From Gracilariopsis chorda (lineage: Eukaryota; Rhodophyta; Florideophyceae; Gracilariales; Gracilariaceae), in NCBI GenBank assembly GCA_003194525.1, contig NBIV01000144.1, positions 62,001-126,000 of the forward strand: a stretch of DNA of 64,000 bases, written 5' to 3'. The notes beneath the pieces were generated by a model. It did no database searches, was not told the DNA's origin, and worked only from the letters and a program-made list of their open reading frames with translations. The translations under genes were made by a program, and so were the position numbers. Positions 10,856 through 19,434 of this stretch are shown here, in pieces (positions within the stretch are counted from its first letter, which is position 1; each line of letters begins with the position of its first letter).

Positions 10856-12406
10856 CTACAAAAGACCTTCGGGGTACACTACATTATTGGTAGAGGTGCT
10901 ACCGGCAGGGAGACAGGCCACGATGTTGGACGGGTTGGTGGTCCGAGAAAAGGCGACGTACAGCTGGCCATGCATGAAGCAGCCATCACGCAAATTCAGT
11001 CCGATGCGATCATTATACGACTGACCCTGTGCCTTATTGGTAGTGATGGCAAAACAGACACGTACTGGGAACTGGGTGCGAGTGAAGTTGGGAAACGGAA
11101 AGTTGTGGTCTCCAGGTCCACAGGGCATGCGTGGCAGGCATAGTGCGTTGCCACGATTTACTCCAGAAGCGAGTCGAAGGAAAAGTACGTTGTTTTGCAT
11201 GTCTTCTAGGGTATAGATGGCACCATTGACGTGGCCATTTGAGGGATCCAAGTTGCGAAGGAGCATAACCACAAAGCCCTTTTTGAGTTTGAGGCGGTGG
11301 TCCGGCAGCGCTGACCCGGCAGTCAGAGTGTTGAGCATCTCGACAGGGTACTGCAGCGCGGCACCATCGTTGTCGCTCACCTTTTCCGCACTGAGGTACG
11401 TGCGATACGCTCCAGGTATCATGTGGCCTACATAGTCGTTGAGCTCTGGTAGGCGATAGTTTCGTGCGGTTATAATCACCGTTGACGTTAGCCAATCCGC
11501 ATCTATGTACCTTTGAGCGATATTATGAAAGACCATACGGACCATGGTGCGGAACGACTCCACACATTGTACGGACTCTGGCAGGGTGAAGGGATGCTTT
11601 GGCGGGACATTGCCTGGGAATCTTCCCTCTCCAATCTGCAAGAGGGTGTTTGGAAACTGCAGTGCCTCCTGTGTGGCTGTAGGGTCTCGACGGAGCGCAG
11701 AAAGCCGCATGTTCTCAGTCAATCTCAATGTGCGAAAGTGAGAAAAGAGATTTGAGCGTTTGATGGATGCGTTGACGATCACTGATCGAGAGCCGTCACG
11801 AACAACGGGAAGGATCTGCCGAAAGTCGCCAGAAAGCAATATGAACTTACCTCCAAAGGGGAGCTGCGAGCGCGTTATGTCACGGAGAGTGCGGTCTACG
11901 GCTTCGACGCAGAAGCGGTGACACATTACAATCTCGTCCCAGATAATGAGGTCGACGTTCTTCATCCGAGTGGCCAGGTGCAAGTTGAACGGGATGTTGC
12001 ATGTGCTGTCAGCGGTGGCTGGGATGGGAATCCTGAACACGGAGTGGGCCGTTCGACCGCCCTCAAGCAGTATGGCTGCTACAGCAGACGTGGCTACCGT
12101 AAGGACGGACTTGCCAAGAAGGCGTAACGTGGCCTGAATTTCCTTGGAGAGGAAGGTCTTGCCGGTTCCATCCGGAGCATCCAAAAAGAAAACGCGAGTG
12201 GTTGGCTGCGTTGGCGTAGAAGGACCACCAAGACCCTGCAAGCTCTCCGCGAACACGCCAGGAAGGATGGCCCCCACGACGGTATTGAACGCCAGGCACT
12301 GACGCTCATTGAAGAGAGGGAGGGCAGCTTGCACAGTGTCGTTCGGCTCCGAATGAATTTGCTGCGGAGACCGAGTTGGAGCGCGCAATTCCGGTAGGTC
12401 CTGCAT
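10856..12406 (-). CDS. Helitron Pif1-like SF1 helicase domain
   Basis: 516 codons starting at the ATG at 12406. Motifs in order: Walker A FLDAPDGTGKTFL, Ia TSAVAAILLEGGRTAHSVF, Walker B DLIIWDEIVMCHR, III GGKFILLSGDFRQILP, IV LTENMRL, V LLRNLDPSNGHVNGA, and VI TTNKAQGQSY with YVAFSR. All motifs look functional. It ends NVVYPEGLL, a normal Helitron C-terminus. It lies in the same frame as the Rep ORF, separated by one TAG. Confidence 0.93.
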   Translation of the reverse strand: MQDLPELRAPTRSPQQIHSEPNDTVQAALPLFNERQCLAFNTVVGAILPGVFAESLQGLGGPSTPTQPTTRVFFLDAPDGTGKTFLSKEIQATLRLLGKSVLTVATSAVAAILLEGGRTAHSVFRIPIPATADSTCNIPFNLHLATRMKNVDLIIWDEIVMCHRFCVEAVDRTLRDITRSQLPFGGKFILLSGDFRQILPVVRDGSRSVIVNASIKRSNLFSHFRTLRLTENMRLSALRRDPTATQEALQFPNTLLQIGEGRFPGNVPPKHPFTLPESVQCVESFRTMVRMVFHNIAQRYIDADWLTSTVIITARNYRLPELNDYVGHMIPGAYRTYLSAEKVSDNDGAALQYPVEMLNTLTAGSALPDHRLKLKKGFVVMLLRNLDPSNGHVNGAIYTLEDMQNNVLFLRLASGVNRGNALCLPRMPCGPGDHNFPFPNFTRTQFPVRVCFAITTNKAQGQSYNDRIGLNLRDGCFMHGQLYVAFSRTTNPSNIVACLPAGSTSTNNVVYPEGLL

Positions 12407-12421
12407 GGGTGTCGGAAGACC

Positions 12422-14656
12422 CTACGATGACAGAGACGCCAGTGGGCAACCCATTTCTTGCAATGCCCTTTGCACTTCTAAGAGAACGTAAGAGCTGGCT
12501 CTTTCGTCGTCGGCCATTACGTGCATCATGCCGCGATGTCGAGCCCGTATATCCTGCAGGAACATCGATAGATGCTGCTCCCACAGAGAACGGGGGTCCG
12601 ACGGCTCACAGTAAAGCAAGATGGTGGCAAACAAATGAGAGAGCGGAACAAATGAGGAGCGAAAGGACTCGCGTAGTGCCCGTCTCCACTCGCTGTCGTC
12701 GGCGAGAAGGCCCATCTTGAGGCAGGCCTCCCTGAAGCTACCACACTGCTGACCATCCACGTTGCGGAGATGCTGAAAGGAAGTAGCCCCCGCTGTGTGG
12801 GTCAAGAGTAAGCGGAGGTAGTACCGCTCACCCTCTTGTGGACTGGCAGTGTAAATGCGCCCAACTACATGCGCACCGCTGCCAGTGAAGTCGTATAGAT
12901 CGGCTGCTGCAGCTGCGGCTGAGGAGGAGGTGGGCTGGCTTCGAGACATCGAACGACGTCGAAGACATGCACGCGGCTTCCAGCATTTGTTTGATTTGTT
13001 CCAAGTAAAGTGCCTCGGGAACTGGGCATAAGGGATATGCTGTGCGCCGGGGTACTTTTGATTGGCCACAAACCACTCAGTCAGCTTGGTTCCTGCCCGC
13101 TCTCTGTTAGCAGCAGAGTGCTCGTGACCTTCCTGGAAGAACACCGTATGGTGACCTTCCAAGTGTACTTCAAGCCGCACGACGGGTGGATTGCGATCGA
13201 CAATGTCGAACGCAAGCAACCGCCACACTGCTTCGGAGGCTGACACATACCGTGCGTCCTGGAAGTTCTGGATCTCGTCATGGTGTCCGTTCTCATCTAC
13301 AATCTCCATGGTGACTCTGTCGGAACCCTTGCACACATACTTGAAGAGGTACTTGATACCGCCAAGTTGCGATACGCATAGCTCAACGTTGATGTGGCAT
13401 TCAAACCGCCGGACAAGCTCTGGGCAATGTGGAACCACCCACGAATTGTCCAACGTCACTACGCGCTGTCGACGGCCGACCCTGCAGCTTCGTTCCACAG
13501 ACACCCCGCTCTCGGAAGGAGCGCGTCTTCTGTAGCTGATGTAGTACTCATTCTCAAGCCGTGCAGTTTCGGAGCGAAACGGCTTCGGAAAGTGCTTCAA
13601 GCATGTGAGCTCGCGCATGCACAACGCTGACCGGTTGCCTGCACCGCACGGAGTGTGAATCATGTGCTTGAGGACCAACTCTTGTAAGGTGGCGTCGGAG
13701 GAAGGAGGAATCTCAGCTGAGATGAGCTCATCAATGTGAGCAGGGTCTCGGAGCTGCTGCTTTGCATCTTCGTTGAGGAATAAAATAATGTGCGCGTGCG
13801 GTAGGCCTCGCTTTTGGAACTCGATTACCCGCACGTAAGCAAGAATGGCTCCAAAGAACTGTTCATCAATGACAAACGACATTAAGGCTTTCATCTTGAG
13901 ACGAAACACTCGAGCACAAAGATCCGGTCGATCAGGAGCGCGCTGACCATCAAACAGCGCCCTGGTGATCTCAGGCCAGTTCGGATTGCACGTCATCGTG
14001 AGAAAGATATCGGGGTGCCCAATGGTGTTGGATATGGCGATGATGTCGTGCATTTGATGTCTCATGTATCGGTCACCTCCTACAAATGTGGAGGGCAACA
14101 CGAACAGTCGTCCAGCGCGAACAGCATCGGCCTCATCCACGCCCAGCAGAGAGTCACCCAGGCTCTCCCGCAGGGATGTATAGTCCGCAGCTCGAAGTCT
14201 GTCCTGGTTGTGTCGCAAGTAAGACAAACGCTCTGACTCAACCTTGCAGAACTGGTCAACCATGTACTGCTGGAAGAGCCGTTTGCCGCGTAGAATCGTA
14301 CTGAACTCGGTCGGTCTCTCGAAAAGCTGCCACGAATAATACATCAGCGGAGTCACCTTCTTCTCTCGCGAGGCGTTTGGTGGGCAATACCTCATCTCAG
14401 GGTGCCATCCGTCCTGGCCACATGGGAACAAAAGAACGTAGCTCAAGGGATCGTACGATCTGTGACTGACGGGGATAGTGTCCAGCACCTCATCACCATG
14501 TACAGTCAGCTCTCCACGCCTACGCACAACAATATCGCGCGTCCCAATCTCTCCGTTCTCATTCCCTGGAATGATGGCGGCTACTTGCGACGCCTCGGGC
14601 CCGTTGTAGTGACGAACATGCTCGCCGCGGGGCCGTCTATCAGCATGGATCACCAT
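12422..14656 (-). CDS. Helitron Rep (HUH endonuclease) domain
   Basis: 744 codons. The key Rep motifs are visible: FLTMTCNPNWPEI, the HUH motif in FQKRGLPHAHIILFL (His-Ala-His), and the paired tyrosines in KYLFKYVCKG (Y-x3-Y) that attack and join DNA ends. The opening ADRRPRGEHVRHYNGP and SHRSYDPLSYVLLFP blocks are also standard. Catalytic residues appear intact. The ORF ends at a TAG, 16 bp before the in-frame helicase ATG. Confidence 0.93.
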   Translation of the reverse strand: MVIHADRRPRGEHVRHYNGPEASQVAAIIPGNENGEIGTRDIVVRRRGELTVHGDEVLDTIPVSHRSYDPLSYVLLFPCGQDGWHPEMRYCPPNASREKKVTPLMYYSWQLFERPTEFSTILRGKRLFQQYMVDQFCKVESERLSYLRHNQDRLRAADYTSLRESLGDSLLGVDEADAVRAGRLFVLPSTFVGGDRYMRHQMHDIIAISNTIGHPDIFLTMTCNPNWPEITRALFDGQRAPDRPDLCARVFRLKMKALMSFVIDEQFFGAILAYVRVIEFQKRGLPHAHIILFLNEDAKQQLRDPAHIDELISAEIPPSSDATLQELVLKHMIHTPCGAGNRSALCMRELTCLKHFPKPFRSETARLENEYYISYRRRAPSESGVSVERSCRVGRRQRVVTLDNSWVVPHCPELVRRFECHINVELCVSQLGGIKYLFKYVCKGSDRVTMEIVDENGHHDEIQNFQDARYVSASEAVWRLLAFDIVDRNPPVVRLEVHLEGHHTVFFQEGHEHSAANRERAGTKLTEWFVANQKYPGAQHIPYAQFPRHFTWNKSNKCWKPRACLRRRSMSRSQPTSSSAAAAAADLYDFTGSGAHVVGRIYTASPQEGERYYLRLLLTHTAGATSFQHLRNVDGQQCGSFREACLKMGLLADDSEWRRALRESFRSSFVPLSHLFATILLYCEPSDPRSLWEQHLSMFLQDIRARHRGMMHVMADDERASSYVLLEVQRALQEMGCPLASLSS

Positions 14657-14986
14657 CTAATACGTAATTGCTGGCGTATCGGTGATAGCCCACTCGCGCA
14701 GGCTGCAGAATGTCTGTACGTATGGATTCCCCGTGTGCAGCATGGCAGCCAACTGAGACAGCAGTTCCGGTTGGAGGCGGGGCAGCAATCCCACTCGCCT
14801 CGCAGACTGCGCGTCATAGTCGGTGTCATGGATGTACACAGACAGAAATGCGGGCTGGATACCCTGAGCGGGAATGAGCGGACCCATGTACTGATAGATC
14901 TGTCCCTGCATGGTGATCGTAGGATTGAAGGTAGAGTCTCCTAAACCACGGCTCACCCAGTTTGCCTTGACGGAAGCCATAGACAT
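14657..14986 (-). CDS. RepHel pre-Rep segment (unit C)
   Basis: This 109-codon piece corresponds to the segment before the Rep domain in Helitron transposases: ITMQGQIYQYMGPLIP, then LSVYIHDTDYDAQSARR and HTGNPYVQTF. It ends with TAG (14657-14659), and the next codon, at 14656, is ATG in the same frame. The open frame also continues upstream without a stop to 15103. Confidence 0.75.
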   Translation of the reverse strand: MSMASVKANWVSRGLGDSTFNPTITMQGQIYQYMGPLIPAQGIQPAFLSVYIHDTDYDAQSARRVGLLPRLQPELLSQLAAMLHTGNPYVQTFCSLREWAITDTPAITY

Positions 14987-15103
14987 AACTGTGTTGTAGG
15001 GACGGATCTCAGCACGAAAGTGGTTCTCTCGAGGCCCAGTCGCAGTCAGTAGTTGGCGAAGAAGAGGCGGAGGCTCCAGAAGCGCAGGAAAGCTGAGATG
15101 CCC

Positions 15104-15748
15104 CTATGCGCAGCACTGCGAGAAAAGAGGTTGCGAGCAGGAGCTGCTCACAACCGTTTCCTGTTTGAAATGCAGTGCCTTGCAAAAGCGGCACTCTACA
15201 TTCATGAGACCGAGGTCCATGTAGCCACTCTCGTCTACATCATCCGAGTCAAACAATCGACGGGCGACATTTCGGCTCTCGCGCTCAGCTTCAAGACGCT
15301 GTTGTCGATCAGCTGTGCTCTCAAGCTCTCTTGAGGCCTGTCTAGATGTTCTTTCAGAGTGACGGCGAGAATGTTCAGTAGCAGGGTCATCCTGTTGCCT
15401 TGCAGCAGGATGGGCGTTACGATCGTTTGCCTGACGATTTTCGCGATTATCTGGCGTCTCTGAAGCTCGTGCCAAAGCAGTGGCTGTACGGTCGGCCTCA
15501 CGAACGTCATCAGTGTGCGCAGCGGAAGCTGTAGCCCTTCTTCTTCTCGCACGTTCCCTATCAGCTGTTCTTCGTGCTTCACGCTGTTCTTCAGTTTCAT
15601 TTGCCCTCAGTATGGCTGCTCGCTCTCTATTACGACGTCTACTCTCTGCCTGTTGCTCACTGGACTCTGCTCGACGTCTTGCAGCAGTACGTTGACGATT
15701 CTGCTCACGTGTGGCATCGCCTGAGGCACTGGGCTGAGTTGGAGGCAT
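15104..15748 (-). CDS. RepHel N-terminal segment (unit C)
   Basis: Starts at ATG (MPPTQPSASGD). Most of it is a highly charged Arg/Glu/Ala stretch typical of disordered or nucleic-acid-binding N-termini. It is followed by the Helitron zinc-finger-like motif (MNVECRFCKALHFKQE), and the partner cysteines come at the end (QPLFSQCCA). It is separated from the rest of the protein only by the TAG at 15104-15106. Confidence 0.75.
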   Translation of the reverse strand: MPPTQPSASGDATREQNRQRTAARRRAESSEQQAESRRRNRERAAILRANETEEQREARRTADRERARRRRATASAAHTDDVREADRTATALARASETPDNRENRQANDRNAHPAARQQDDPATEHSRRHSERTSRQASRELESTADRQQRLEAERESRNVARRLFDSDDVDESGYMDLGLMNVECRFCKALHFKQETVVSSSCSQPLFSQCCA

Positions 15749-16427
15749 TGTAAAAGATCTCAAGCACACCACACAAAAGAAAAACTGTCCAAAGACCGGC
15801 AAAGCAACACAAGAAAAGAAAGAAAATAGAAAAGAAAAGATATGGTTGAGAACAATTGTGCTACGGGCTGCGAAACCCTTTTATGCAACTAGCACCGAAG
15901 TTTTGGATCGTTGCAGCGAAGATAGAATATCTTGACCACAAAGAAGCGGCCTAGATTGGGAACTGACCTGTACAGAGTAAACAGGGGGCCGTGCCTGGAG
16001 AGTCTGCCAGGACTGCGAGATTTACAATCCCAAAATCGCTAAGCAACTCTGTGCTGGACGTACTTTAGTCCGAAAACCGTTTCCCTTTCACAGTTCCTTA
16101 GATCCAGACAGAGTTGCTGTTGCTTGACTCGTACTCTGTTGTCCGCTTTCTACACTCTTCAAGGGCTACTCCTTCCGCGCAATGCACGTTTTGTGGGGAG
16201 CTATCGTACCTCACGTGAACGCTACCAAAAATAGTTGCCGAACCAATTAAATCTGGATGACGAACGCGTTGTTTGGTGAGAAAGTTAAACTTAACAGATC
16301 CCGCCGGTACCGCCAGCGTACCTTTTACAGACGTCCTGACTCGCCCAGAGTGCTAGAACCCACACCGTAGGTTAACCACAGCGAAGGAGAACGCGAGCGC
16401 TCAGTGGGCGAGTGCATTGCACGCTTT

Positions 16428-16507
16428 TGTATAGCGTGCAATGCGATTGGTGCACATGACCGTTGAAAAATAGTAACTAAAACGGTCATGTGCACTGCAC
16501 TGCAACG
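16428..16507. promoter_or_regulatory. paired hairpins in Helitron 5' non-coding region
   Basis: Two adjacent inverted repeats. The first is gcattgcacgc ... gcgtgcaatgc. The second is gtgcacatgac ... gtcatgtgcac, around an AT-rich loop containing tagtaa(c/t)taaaa. The same pair is present in unit A (about 7784-7875) and unit B (about 10330-10421), and it seeds the satellite in unit D. They lie about 300 bp inside the 5' end, where they could act in regulation or in processing of the ends; this is inference. Confidence 0.6.
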
Positions 16508-16985
16508 GCTCGGTTACTGTAGTGTAACGGGTGGGCTACTTTAGTCAGACGGCTAGGCTACTGTGGCGTGCAAAACGCGCCAGGTGGAAACGTGTCGCAT
16601 TATGCGGTGCAAGATGGCGTGCAAAAGGCGCCAGGTGGAAACGTGTCGCATTATGCGGTGCAAGATGCCTCTTGGAGCGCATAAAATGCCACGTTTCCCC
16701 TTGGCAGCCTCCTTGGCGATTTTTCAGCCAATGAGTGGGCGTTAGCTGACACACAGACAGACAGACGGACAAACATTGTCTTTAGTAAGGGGGGACAAGT
16801 GGCTCCATAGCGTGCTTCGCACGCGTTAAGGAGTAAAAGAAGCACTAGAGTGAAAGGAGTATTTGGGTAGCGTGATTTGGGTAATTTGTATGTAGAATGC
16901 AAGTATTATTGGGGAGTGAGAAGAGAGAAGAAAAGAAAAAAATGAAAGAAAAAAGAAGAAGGTTACTTAAAGCTATCAAGTTCGT

Positions 16986-17195
16986 CTACGAAAGAACTTC
17001 GGGGTACATTACATTACTGGTAGAGGTGCTACCGGCAGGGAGACAGGCCACGATGTTGGACGGGTTGGTGGTCCGAGAAAAGGCCACGTACAGCTGGCCA
17101 TGCGTGAAACATCCATCACGCAAATCCAGTCCGATGCGACCACTATACGATTGGCCCTGTGCCTTATTGGTAGTGATGGCAAACAAACACGTACT
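16986..17195 (-). pseudogene. Helitron helicase motif VI stub, unit D
   Basis: Encodes TTNKAQGQSYSGRIGLDL and YVAFSRTTNPSN, the C-terminal helicase motif VI region. Homology to the other units stops abruptly near 17205, where unrelated repetitive sequence begins. Confidence 0.8.
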
Positions 17196-17320
17196 GGGAA
17201 CTGGGTTTGATTTACCAAATAAATGAAAATGGCAGTTGTGTGCATAGAATGTGCGCTTTCAGCTCCATCATGCAACGCATGATCGAAGGCAATGGTAATA
17301 GCGTGCTCTGCACGCAGGGG

Positions 17321-17605
17321 TTTCACGCCCGCGTGCAGAGCACCACACCGCCGCCGCATGCAGTTCGTAGATGCTGGTATGGCAATCGCATGCTTTGCAC
17401 GCGGGCGTTTCACGCCCCGCGTGCAAACTGCCCCACCGCCTCGGCACGCAGTCTCCAGAGGCTGCTATGTCACACTACGCGTCTGGCGTGTAGATGAGAT
17501 CCGGCATTTCACGCCCCGCGTGCAGACTGCCCCACCGCCTCTGCACGCAGTCTGCAGAGGCTGCTGTGTCACGCTACGCTTCGAGCGTGTAGATGAGATC
17601 TGTAT
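17321..17605. repeat. tandem repeat, ~85-100 bp unit, three copies
   Basis: Copies start near 17321, 17408 and 17505, each beginning tttcacgcccCgcgtgcA. The last two are the most alike and end gtgtagatgagatc. The first copy is shorter and more diverged. The repeat has no coding sense and lies inside Helitron unit D. Confidence 0.7.
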
Positions 17606-17820
17606 ATCTTAACATTTGGAAGGAAAGTGCCACCATCGTGCAAAGCATAGTTGTTCGTAGCGTTTTCGCACATAGCATTATTAAACAGAGTGGCGTTGCC
17701 GCCTGTAATATACCTTGCATTGCCATCAGAGCATCAGATAGCCTCTGCAGACTCGTGTGAGAAGGTATTGTGGCTTGTATTCCATCGAATTTGAGCATAA
17801 ATCTGTACACTGACACCTAG

Positions 17821-17936
17821 CATCGTCGCCCCTCGTATCATGGCGCCTAGTATCATGGCGCCTAGCATCGTCGCGCCTAGCATCGACGCGCTTAGGATCG
17901 TCGCGCCCAGTATCCTGGCGGCTAGCATCGTCGAGC
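17821..17936. repeat. 15-bp minisatellite, about 8 copies
   Basis: Units of the form (c/t)atc(g/a)t(c/g)gcgcctag repeat with an exact 15-bp period from 17821 to 17936; copies differ by one to four bases. Scattered relatives (gcctagcatcgtcgcgcat) recur near 18230 and 18290. Confidence 0.8.
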
Positions 17937-18478
17937 ATTTTTTAGCAGAACCTCATTTAGGGTAACATGGCGTGCTGCTCAGTTATTATGGCTTCTATGG
18001 CATCGAGCTTTGAGAATGAAGCTGTAGAGCGTTGCTTTGTAAACGGAAGTAGAATCGTCCCGCATTCCACTCTGGGGCATAAAGTGTTCATGTAGAACAT
18101 GGTCAAGCATAGATTTGTTGCGCAGAGCATCGTAGAAGGCAGCACTGCGTGTAGCAATTATGCAGTAAAATATGCTACTGTGCGGAAATTAAACTTTTGC
18201 GTATACCGCAGCAGCGTAGAGCATCGTTGTGCCTAGCATCGTCGCGCATCGATTCATTACGCATAGCCTTGTCCGTCTTACCATTGTTGCGCTTAGCATC
18301 ATCGTATAGAGCATGGTGATGTGGAGCGTTGTTTAAGAGATCACTGCGTACTGCTCTATGGTTCAGACGAGTATATAAACGTGCCGGCAGGTAAATGCGT
18401 GTATACTTATGTCGAGCAATGTTTCATTTGTAGAGTAACAAAAGCGAAAGAAAGGGGAGCGCTCAGCGCCCGAATTTC

Positions 18479-19060
18479 ATGGCACGCTTTAGTGTAGTGC
18501 CATTTTATTGATGTGCATAACCATGGTGAGTGACATGGCACGCTTTAGTGTAGTGCCATTTTATTGGTGTGCATAACCATCGTAATTAAAATGGCACGCT
18601 TTATTGTAATGCCATTTACCCATGATGAATGACTTGGCACAGTTTATTATAGTGCCATTTTATTGGTGTGCATAACCATGGTGAATGATATGGCACGCTT
18701 TAGTGTAGTACCATTTTATTGGTGTGCATCACCATGGTAATTAAAATGGCACGCTTTATTGTAGTGCCATTAAACAATGGTGAATGACATGGCACGCATT
18801 ATTTTAGTGCCAATTTATCGGTGTGAATAAGCATGGTGAATGACATGGCACGCTTTAGTCTAGTGCCATTAAATTGGTGTGCATAACCATTGTAATTAAA
18901 ATGGCACGCTTTATTGTAATGCCATTTAACCATTGTGAATGACATGGCACGCTTTAGTTTAGTGCCATTTTGTTGGTGCGCATAACCATGGTGAGTGACA
19001 TGGCACGCTTTAGTGTAGTGCCATTTTATTGGTGTGCATAATCATGATATAGTGTAGCGT
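18479..19060. repeat. hairpin-unit satellite with higher-order structure, about 11 monomers
   Basis: Each monomer begins atggcacgcttta.tgtagtgccat, itself an inverted repeat (atggcac/gtgccat), followed by ttggtgtgcataaccatggt. Monomers alternate as a ~56-bp type ending gagtgac or gaatgac, a ~56-bp type ending taattaaa, and a shortened ~43-bp type, giving a higher-order block of about 155 bp repeated a little over three times. The array runs directly into the Helitron hairpin pair at about 19055-19120, to which each monomer is similar. Confidence 0.8.
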
Positions 19061-19434
19061 GCAATGGCATTGGTGCACATGAGTGTTAAAAAATAGTAAT
19101 TAAAACGGTCATGTGCACTGTACTGCAACGGGTCGGTTACTGCAGTGTAACGGGTGGGCTACTTTGGTCAAACGGATAGGCTACTGTGGCCTGCAAGACG
19201 CGCCAGGTGGAAACGTGTCGCACTATGCGGTGCAAGATGGCTCTTGGCCACTGTGGTGTGCAAAAGACGCCAGGTGGAAACGTGTCGCATTATGCCGTGC
19301 AAGATGCCTCTTGGAGCGCATAAAATGCCACATTTCCCCTTGGCAGCCTCCTTCTCGATTTTGCAGCGAATGAGTGAGCTTTAGCTGACACACAGACAGA
19401 CAGACGGACAATCATTGTCTTTAGTAAGGGGGGA

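Larger units (their letters stand above)
10856..15748 (-). pseudogene. Helitron Rep-helicase (RepHel), one frame with three in-frame TAG
   Basis: Rolling-circle transposase: Rep nicks and joins single strands, and the Pif1-like helicase unwinds. From the ATG at 15748 to the final TAG at 10856-10858 the whole ~1,630-codon frame is uninterrupted except for three TAG codons, at 15104-15106, 14657-14659 and 12422-12424; there is no frameshift. Domains in order: Arg/Glu-rich N-terminus, zinc-finger-like VECRFCKALHF, the usual FRAEIRPYN segment, Rep, then helicase. I translated the interval between 15103 and 14987 codon by codon and found no other stop. Each TAG could derive from CAG by one C-to-T change, or could be read through; the sequence alone cannot decide. 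As written the gene is broken in the standard code. Confidence 0.9.
10668..16795 (-). mobile_element. Helitron unit C, near full-length (6.1 kb)
   Basis: This is the largest unit of the array and the likely source of A and B. Its 3' edge (agtggctcc at 10668, with the GCGTGC/GCACGC hairpin just inside) and its 5' edge (TCCCCCC on the coding strand, ending at 16795) match the other units. It contains one long Rep-helicase frame (10856-15748) and about 1.05 kb of non-coding 5' sequence. That sequence holds two adjacent hairpins near 16.4-16.5 kb and a ~50-bp direct duplication near 16.58-16.67 kb. The 5' TC is canonical; the 3' terminus reads CCACT(T/C)G rather than a clean CTRR. Confidence 0.95.
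16798..19434 (-). mobile_element. Helitron unit D, non-autonomous, satellite-filled (2.6 kb)
   Basis: The fourth unit keeps both Helitron ends: the 3' hairpin region (agtggctccatag..., 16798) and the 5' end (gtctttagtaagggggga ending at 19434). At 19434 the array meets unrelated DNA (ttttacc), giving an A flank before TC on the coding strand, as Helitrons prefer. Only the last ~65 codons of helicase remain (about 16986-17195). The interior is occupied by three different tandem repeats and diverged filler. Confidence 0.85.

Noticed and set aside
18479-19060. CRISPR array
   Set aside because: Repeats are contiguous, degenerate and of 43-56 bp without unique spacers; the context is a eukaryotic Helitron.
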